Assembly (NCBI GenBank): GCA_963697365.1
Contig: CAVONT010000009.1
Span: 62,001-126,000, forward strand
Length of the DNA stretch: 64,000 nucleotides
Direction of reading: 5' to 3'
Source of the DNA: CAIXZV01 sp963697365
Lineage (GTDB): Bacteria > Chloroflexota > Limnocylindria > Limnocylindrales > CSP1-4
The position numbers and the translations under genes were made by a program. Below are positions 58,461 through 64,000 of this stretch, piece by piece; within the stretch, counting starts at the first letter, position 1; the number at the start of each line of letters is the position of its first letter. The notes under the pieces were generated by a model. That model searched no databases. It was not told the DNA's origin and saw nothing but the letters and a program-made list of their open reading frames with translations.

Positions 58461-59099
58461 GATGTAGAGCACCGGGAAGACGATCACCAGCCACATGAGG
58501 TCGACGAACGTCCAGAAGCGGACCACGCCCGTAGCGCCCCAGTGGTCGCCCGGGCCGAAGTGGCCGCGGATCCCCAGCCAGAGCAGCAGCGTCATGGCCA
58601 GCAGGCCCTGGAGCAGGTGGAACACGTGGAGGCCGGTCATCGCATAGAACGCGGTGGAGTAGGCGCGGACCTGCGGGTCCTCCGAGGTCAGCGGGAACTC
58701 ATGGGCTGCCGCCGGCCACTCCACGCCGACCACCATGCCGGTGAACACGATCCCGAGGACCGTGGCGACCGCGATCCAGAGGATGAACTTCCGGCGGTCG
58801 CCACGGCTGATCGCCGCCACCCCGCGGTAGCCGGCGAAGCTGGAGACCAGCAGGATCGCCGTCAGGGCGATGCCGAGGCCGAGGCTCAGCTCCTCGGGCT
58901 TGAACGTGCCCGCGAGGTAGAAGCGGGCCGCCGCCATGGCCAGGAAGAGCATCGTCTCCGAGGCCATGAAGAGGAGCAGCCCGAGCCGGTTCATGCCGGG
59001 CACGTCGTGCTCGTGCTCGTGCTCGCCGCCGTGCGCCACGGCGTGGGTGTCGTGGTGGAGGGCGGCCTCGGCCGCCGGCTCCAGCGTCAGGGCGGTCAT
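58455..59099 (-). CDS. ctaE: cytochrome c oxidase subunit III
   Basis: A 214 aa protein of the haem-copper oxidase subunit III family. It begins with a His-rich segment (HHDTHAVAHGGEHEHEHD) and has five spans: LGLLLFMASETMLFLAMAAA (the ASExxLF signature), a middle group, STAFYAMTGLHVFHLLQGLL (helix with Glu-free but His-rich motif) and VVRFWTFVDLMWLVIVFPVL. The start ATG at 59099 overlaps the stop of ctaD (ATGA). The five-span form is typical of shorter bacterial subunits. Confidence 0.94.
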   Translation of the reverse strand: MTALTLEPAAEAALHHDTHAVAHGGEHEHEHDVPGMNRLGLLLFMASETMLFLAMAAARFYLAGTFKPEELSLGLGIALTAILLVSSFAGYRGVAAISRGDRRKFILWIAVATVLGIVFTGMVVGVEWPAAAHEFPLTSEDPQVRAYSTAFYAMTGLHVFHLLQGLLAMTLLLWLGIRGHFGPGDHWGATGVVRFWTFVDLMWLVIVFPVLYIL

Positions 59100-61001
59100 G
59101 CCTTCACCTCCTCGTCCTCGGCCGCGCCGGCGACGCCGACGATCGCATGGGGCCGGGCGCCCGGGATGCCGTAGCCGTAGGGGGATCCGACCACGATGGG
59201 CGTGACCGGGAAGTTCTCCACTGGCGGCGGCGAGGGGATGAGCCACTCGAGGGTGCGCGCGCGCCACGGGTTGGCGGGCGCCCGCTCGGTCTTCTTGGAG
59301 AGCAGCGAGCGCAGGACGTTGAACGTGAACACGAGGAACGACGCGCCCAGGGCGAACGCCATCAGGGAGATGAACATGTTGTACGGGGCGAGATCAGGCG
59401 GATAGACGTAGATGCGGCGGTTCATGCCGTTCAGGCCGACCCAGAACATCGGCAGGAACGTCAGGTTGAAGAAGATCATCGCCATCCAGAAGTGGACCTT
59501 GCCGAGCCGCTCGCTGAGCATCCGCCCGGTCATCTTCGGCCACCAGAAGTAGAAGGCCGCGAACAGGGCGAAGATCTCGCCGCCGATGATCGTGTAGTGG
59601 AAGTGCGCGACGACGAAGTAGGTGTCGTGCAGGGAGATGTCGGTGGGGACGTCGGCGAGGAAGATGCCGGTCACGCCGCCGATCACGAAGTTGAACACGA
59701 AGCCCAGCGCGAACAGCATCGGCGTGCGCAGCCACAGCTTCCCGCCCCAGATCGTGCCCAGGGCGGACAGGAAGATGATGCCGGTGGGGATCGAGATGAG
59801 CTCGGTGGTCACGAGGAACGGGCCGAGCAGGGCGTTGGGCATGCCCGACACGAACATGTGGTGCGCCCACACGATGCCCGACAGGCCCACGATGGCGATG
59901 AACGCGGCCACCACCCAGCGGTAGGCGAACAGCGGCTTGCGGCTGAAGTGCGCGAGCACCTCGAGCGCCATGCCGAAGCCCGGCAGCACGAAGATGTAGA
60001 CGGCAGGGTGGCTGTAGAACCAGAACATGTGCTGGTAGAGGACCGGGGCGCCGCCGTTGCCCTGGAAGAACGAGGTCCCGAACAGCCGGTCCAGCAGGAC
60101 CATGACCAGGCTCGCGGCGAAGAACTGGGTGAAGAACAGGGCGAGCCAGCTGGCCGCGAAGACCGACCACACGAAGATCGGCAGGCGGCCCCAGGTCATG
60201 CCCGGCGCCCGCATCTTGATGATCGTGACCAGGAAGTTGAGGCCGCCCACGATCGAGGTCAGGCCGAACACGATGATCGCGAGGTTGAAGATGACCTGGC
60301 CGGACGCGTTGATGACCGAGAGCGGTGGGTAGGCCGTCCAGCCCGAGTCCCAGCCGCCCAGGAGCTGGGCGCCGAGGAGGCTGACGATGACCACCGGGAT
60401 CAGCCAGAACGTGAACGCGTTCAGGCGCGGGAAGGCCATGTCCCGGGCGCCGATCATGATCGGCACGAAGTAGTTGCCGAAGGAGCCCATGACCGAGGCC
60501 ACGGCGACCGCGACCATGCCGATGCCGTGGAAGCTCATCGTCCGGTTGTAGGTGTCGGCGTCCATGAGCGGGTTCGCCGAGTCCATGCAGCTGGACGCGC
60601 ATGAGCATGGCGCCCGCGCCCGCGACCAGCAGCAGGGTGATGAAGGCGGCGAGGTACTGGAGGCCGATGACCTTGTGGTCCACGCAGAAGGTCAGGTAGC
60701 GGCGCCAGTCGGTGGGGACCTCCTTGACGGGCAGGCCCACCCACTCGCGACCCCAGGTCTTCCACATGCCCACGCCGAACAGCCAGCCGGGGACCGCGAG
60801 GATGTAGCCCGCGGTGACACAGTGGTCGGTCGACCACGGCTCGACGCCCATCGAGGCGCGGAGGGCCATCACGAGGCCGGCGCCGACGATGAAGCCGATC
60901 GTGGCCATGAGGATGCCCTTGAAGATCGGCACGAAGCCGGAGATCACCGAGGGCTTGCTGGGGGCCGTGGAGACGGTGGCCACGGCAGCGGCTGCGGTCA
61001 T
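59096..61001 (-). CDS. ctaD: cytochrome c oxidase subunit I, A2-type (one frame shift)
   Basis: About 634 aa. The catalytic subunit carries haem a, haem a3 and CuB. Ligand motifs are SFHGIGMVAVA (haem His), SGIVWAHHMFVSG (CuB His pair) and DTYFVVAHFHYTI (haem His). The segment MFWFYSHPAVYIFVLPGFG has Tyr-Ser in place of Glu in HPEVY, the mark of A2-type oxidases such as the Thermus caa3 enzyme. A 110-residue N-terminal extension includes an extra span (GFVPIFKGILMATIGFIVGA). One extra C near 60598 in LMRVQL/MDSANP shifts the frame (Leu codon). Start ATG at 61001, 2 bp after ctaC. Confidence 0.93.
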
Positions 61002-61003
61002 CG

Positions 61004-62057
61004 TCACTTCACCTCGAGGATGCCGACCATGGTGGTCGGGTGCGCCTGGCACAGGAAGTCGTAGGTGCCGGCGCGGGAGCGGCTCGATGTTGAGGACCTG
61101 CTCGATCTCGCCCGGCTGGAAGTCCGTCGCACCCAGGGGCTTGCCGTCGGCGCCGAGGATCGCGATGTTGTGGATCACGCCCTTGTCGTTGTTGCTGAAC
61201 GTGATCGAGATCGGCTGGTCGGGCACGGCGGACAGCGTGTCCGGGTCGAACACGAAGTTGACGGTGCCCGCCGGGTTGTTGGCCGCGATCGCAAGCAGCT
61301 GGGCGCCCTCCACGGGCTCACCGCCGCCGCCGCCGGTCTTGTTCTCCTCCACCCAGGCGGTGAACTCTGCCTCCTCGACGACGCGGACGGGGACCATCAT
61401 CCGGGCGTGCTCGCCACCGCACAGCTGCGAGCACTGGAGACGGAAGTTCGCGTCACCCTCGTAGGAGCCGGTCTCGGTGGGCGTCATCGACATGTAGGTG
61501 GTGAGGCCGGGGACCGCGTCCCAGCGCATGCGGAAGGCGGGGACCCACACGGAATGGATCACGTCCGACGAGGTGATCTCGAAGCCCACGGACTTGCCCA
61601 CCGGCAGCACGAGCTCGGTGCTGCTCTTGGCGCTCTGGCCGGGGTAGGTGATGGTCCAGCCCCAGCGGAACCCGTTGACCTGCACGACGACGTCGGGCTG
61701 CTCCACGAGGGCCACGACCTTCGGCAGCTCCGTGAGGCCGGGATAGACCATGACGCCGATGGCCATGAGGGAGGTCACGATGAACCAGGCGAGCGGGATC
61801 GGCCCACGACCGGTGATCGGCGCGCCATCCTCGACGGGCTGGCCACGGTGGCGGAAGACGACGATGGAGTAGCCCAGGCCTGCGATCACGAACGTGAACA
61901 CGGGCACCGACATGATCAGGAGGATCTTGAACGTCTCATCGATCATCTCGCCCTTGTCGGTCGCGACGACGGGCTGGAACGGGACGTTGGCCAGGACCAG
62001 ACCGATGGCGGTGAGGACCAGCCAGAGCAGGCCCACGATCACGATGTGGCGCCTCAC
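61004..62057 (-). CDS. ctaC: cytochrome c oxidase subunit II with an extra C-terminal cupredoxin domain (one frame shift)
   Basis: About 350 aa. It has two spans (8-25 and 42-66), then a CuA domain with His168 (SDVIHSVWVPAF), Cys209, Cys213, His217 and Met220 (CSQLCGGEHARMM). After a Gly-rich linker (about 241-250), a second cupredoxin domain (about 255-350) has His296 (GVIHNIAI), Cys336, His339 and Met343 (FLCQAHPTTMVGILEV), a normal type-1 copper set. CuA accepts electrons from cytochrome c; the extra domain could be a built-in carrier. An extra C near 61072 breaks the frame in its last 22 residues. GTG start with AGGAGG 11 bp upstream. Confidence 0.93.
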
Positions 62058-62644
62058 AGACGCGCAACCTCCTGCTGAATGCCTGGTTCATGGGGTTGGA
62101 CGCGGACTCCGCACACCGCGCCACCGGGACGGGCGGCGCTGTGCAGGGGAGGGAGTCTAGGAAGGGATATGCCGTTCGGCACTGCTGAATGGCCTCCGCA
62201 TTTTGGGACCTTCGGACCCCGGACGCGAGCACAAATAGCATACGTCACCGATTTGCAACCATTTCGCGCCGTGTAGCGCAACGTTGCAGGTGACGTTTGG
62301 GGTCCGAATCGCCTGCAGCAGTTCAGCGTGCAAAGGCGCGCTGACCGGCGAGCGCCGCCGGCCTCGCCACCGTCCCGCGTGCCACCGTCCCGCGTGCCAC
62401 TCTGCCACCGTGCCACCGTGCCCCTCAGCCGATGAGCGCCGGGTGCTCGCACCGTGCGGTCCCGCCGCTGGTTGAGCGGCCGGCGCTCCGAACGTGCAGT
62501 GGGCATGGTATGAGAGCGTCTGGATGGCGCACCCGGTGCTCAAACCACCACGCCACTGCGAGGTGTGCGCAACGGGCGCTCACAGCAGCTGGCGGAGCGG
62601 AGCAGCGTGCGCGTCGGCGTGCGCGCTCGTGGGATGATCCACCC
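62058..62644. promoter_or_regulatory. gene-free intergenic region with the cox promoter region and repeats
   Basis: About 590 bp between the divergent ctaC and MscS genes. It contains an AT-rich core (62161-62300) with the palindrome GCAACGTTGC (62278-62287). Flanking it are inverted 10 bp sequences TTCGGACCCC (62211-62220) and GGGGTCCGAA (62299-62308). From 62366 a short tandem repeat follows. A possible minus-strand promoter TTGCAA with TATTTG 15 bp later lies in the core. I see no gene. Confidence 0.6.
62366..62419. repeat. short tandem repeats of GCCACCGTCCCGCGT
   Basis: Two perfect 15 bp units (62366-62380, 62381-62395), then GCCACTCT, GCCACCGT and GCCACCGT to 62419. They sit upstream of the MscS gene outside the AT-rich core. 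Confidence 0.85.
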
Positions 62645-63505
62645 ATGCCCGACATGTCATCGCAGACCAACTCGCTGATCACCTGGTTGCAGCAGTACGG
62701 GATCGTGCTGCTGGTCGTCGGCATCGTCGCGCTGCTGGTGTTCCGCGGCCTGCGACCCTGGGTCCATCGCGCGCTCGTGAAGGCGCTCCACGCCCAGGCC
62801 CAGGCGCAGGACGGGGATGCCGCGAGCCTCACCGAGGTGGATCGCCGCGTCACGACCCTGGAGACGCTGCTCGTGCGCATCCTGCGCGGCCTCGTCGTCC
62901 TGGGAGTCATCGCGATCCTGCTGGGCGTCTTCAACCTGTGGTCGATGCTCACGGGACTCGGCCTGGTGCTCGCCGCGCTCACGCTGGCGGGCCAGAGCAT
63001 CATCCTCGACTACCTCATGGGAATCCTGATCCTCGTCGAGGGCCAGTACTTCAACGGGGACGTGGTCCAGATTGGCACGGTCGAGGGCACGGTCGAGGAG
63101 GTTGGCCTGCGGCGGACGGTGGTCCGCGACGTCCGGGGCACGCTCCACTCGATCTCCAACGGCACGATCCGCCAGTCGGCCAACCTCACCCGGACGTTCG
63201 CCCTGGCGACCGTCGAGATCGATGGCGTCGCGGATCGAGACGTGGAGACGGTGATCGAGGTCCTCAACGAGGTCGGTTCCGGCATGGCGGCCGACCCGGA
63301 CTACGCGGAGCTGTTCCTGGACATCCCGAGCTACTCGGGCACGACCCGCCTGACCTCCGCGGGTGCGACCGTGCGCCTGTCGGGCCGCGTACGCCCCGAC
63401 CTGCGAACGCGCCTCGAGCAGGAGATGCGGCGTCGCGTCGCCGCCGCGCTTGCCGCGCGGGGCGTCGAGCTCATCCGGCCGGGCGCCTACCCGCCTCGGG
63501 TGTGA
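62645..63505 (+). CDS. mechanosensitive ion channel, MscS family
   Basis: A 286 aa channel. Three N-terminal spans include YGIVLLVVGIVALLVF and ILRGLVVLGVIAILLGVFNLW, and the pore helix LVLAALTLAGQSIILDYLMG. The beta domain follows with GDVVQIGTVEGTVEEVGLRR and TLHSISNGTIRQSANLTR, and an alpha/beta C-terminal part with DRDVETVIEVLNEVG. It opens under membrane tension at hypo-osmotic shock. ATG at 62645. Confidence 0.93.
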   Translation: MPDMSSQTNSLITWLQQYGIVLLVVGIVALLVFRGLRPWVHRALVKALHAQAQAQDGDAASLTEVDRRVTTLETLLVRILRGLVVLGVIAILLGVFNLWSMLTGLGLVLAALTLAGQSIILDYLMGILILVEGQYFNGDVVQIGTVEGTVEEVGLRRTVVRDVRGTLHSISNGTIRQSANLTRTFALATVEIDGVADRDVETVIEVLNEVGSGMAADPDYAELFLDIPSYSGTTRLTSAGATVRLSGRVRPDLRTRLEQEMRRRVAAALAARGVELIRPGAYPPRV

Positions 63506-63581
63506 CCCGGCTCCCTGTGGGAGTCGGGCGGCCGCGACCGGTCCTGGTGCCGCGGCCGGTCCTCCGCGCCGAGGCCGCCTC

Positions 63582-64000
63582 TCAGCGCCGCGACACGTAC
63601 CGCAGCTCGCGCAGGTTGTCGCGGAGGATCAGCAGGCCCACCACCAGCAGCACCAGCGCGATCGACCACGAGACGTACTCGCGGACCAGGATGACCACGC
63701 CGATCATCGCGAGCAGGATCGTCACCTGCAGGAGCAGCTGGAGGAACCGCCGGCGGACCACGGCCTCGATGACGGTGTAGGCCGCCACCACGACCAGCAG
63801 GCCAACCCACCACTGGCCGATGTCCATGATCAGCATCGTGCCCATGACTCCGAGCGCGAGGGCCACGCTCACCGCCGACCAGATGTCCAGCACGCGGCTG
63901 CGCCGGATCGTCGCAGGGTCCTGTGGGTTGACCACATGGCGCAGGTGGGCACGTGGATCGCCCACGTCGCCGGCCGCCAGCGACGCCAGCTGCCGCTCGC
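63582..64000 (-). CDS. membrane protein, partial (cut by the window edge)
   Basis: The C-terminal 139 residues are seen, and the frame is open to base 64000. It has four spans: VLDIWSAVSVALALGVMGTM, WWVGLLVVVAAYTVIEAVV, QVTILLAMIGVVILVREYV and IALVLLVVGLLILRDNL. It ends RELRYVSRR. The N-terminus lies beyond the window; the visible upstream residues are ERQLASLAAGDVGDP, ahead of a GTG that might be an internal start at 63965. Function unknown. Confidence 0.75.
   Translation of the reverse strand, partial: ERQLASLAAGDVGDPRAHLRHVVNPQDPATIRRSRVLDIWSAVSVALALGVMGTMLIMDIGQWWVGLLVVVAAYTVIEAVVRRRFLQLLLQVTILLAMIGVVILVREYVSWSIALVLLVVGLLILRDNLRELRYVSRR

Noticed and set aside
59096..62057. Programmed frameshifting in the oxidase genes
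   Set aside because: The shift sites in ctaC and ctaD have no slippery heptamer or common context, and the same kind of shift is found in about twenty-five unrelated genes.
62366..62419. The GCCACCGT repeats as an attachment site or origin
   Set aside because: No integrase, dnaA or DnaA-box pattern is present; they are simple tandem repeats.
62432..62644. A longer MscS start upstream of 62645
   Set aside because: The upstream in-frame part (rich in Ala, Arg, His and Cys) does not resemble a channel and contains no usable ribosome-binding site; the ATG at 62645 starts the membrane fold.

Overview
The window is about 71% G+C and reads as a free-living aerobic bacterium. I see no mobile elements, CRISPR or rRNA, and one tRNA. 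The best guess is a Chloroflexota of the Limnocylindria type, with a high-GC actinobacterium as the alternative. The reasons are the extreme GC, the A2-type haem-copper oxidase with an extra cupredoxin domain, CTC-type L25, PASTA kinase, DUF4349/DUF4173 proteins and mixed GTG/ATG starts. This assignment is an inference from gene content, not from a marker alignment.

Layout. 0-5.5 kb (minus strand): ECF sigma factor, PHP phosphatase, kbl and tdh (threonine to glycine), an FAH-family hydrolase and a small membrane protein. 5.6-11.2 kb (plus): a LacI regulator behind a clear promoter and tandem operators, a GH13 neopullulanase-like enzyme, a methyltransferase, tRNA-Glu, a double-GNAT protein and a Cys-rich protein. 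11.2-18.3 kb: an HTH regulator with promoter and palindromic operator, a multi-pass membrane protein of unknown function, a NarL-type regulator, a hydrolase, galU, a PASTA kinase and a zinc-ribbon protein. 18.4-23.2 kb: an Ig-like surface protein and the folate genes folC-folP-folB. 23.2-27.2 kb (minus): response regulator, histidine kinase and HtrA protease. 27.4-35.2 kb: L25, a methyltransferase, UspA, malic enzyme, a Gfo/Idh/MocA oxidoreductase and two membrane/lipoprotein genes. 35.3-41.5 kb: ATP-dependent DNA ligase, M48 protease, ECF sigma with a membrane beta-propeller partner, and a LigD-type polymerase. 41.6-48 kb: DGPF protein with sigma factor, nitrilase, an alpha/beta hydrolase coupled to a second copy of the unknown membrane protein, and fasciclin. 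48-56.8 kb: a hypothetical protein, M19 dipeptidase, tandem AI-2E exporter, DUF2088 protein, and PrsW-type protease with SH3b. 57.1-62.1 kb (minus): cytochrome c oxidase operon ctaC-ctaD-ctaE plus a membrane cupredoxin and a membrane protein. 62.6-64 kb: MscS channel and a truncated membrane gene.

About half of the genes are broken by +1 or -1 shifts in the given sequence, including ctaC, ctaD and kbl. Where the flanking protein motifs fix the site, the extra or missing base falls at the third position of a codon. In the insertions the two adjacent bases (usually C and G) would usually encode the same amino acid. I read these as synonymous strain polymorphisms that the consensus printed twice or dropped, so I annotate the genes as functional and give each span across its shifts. 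Protein descriptions for these genes come from joining the frames.
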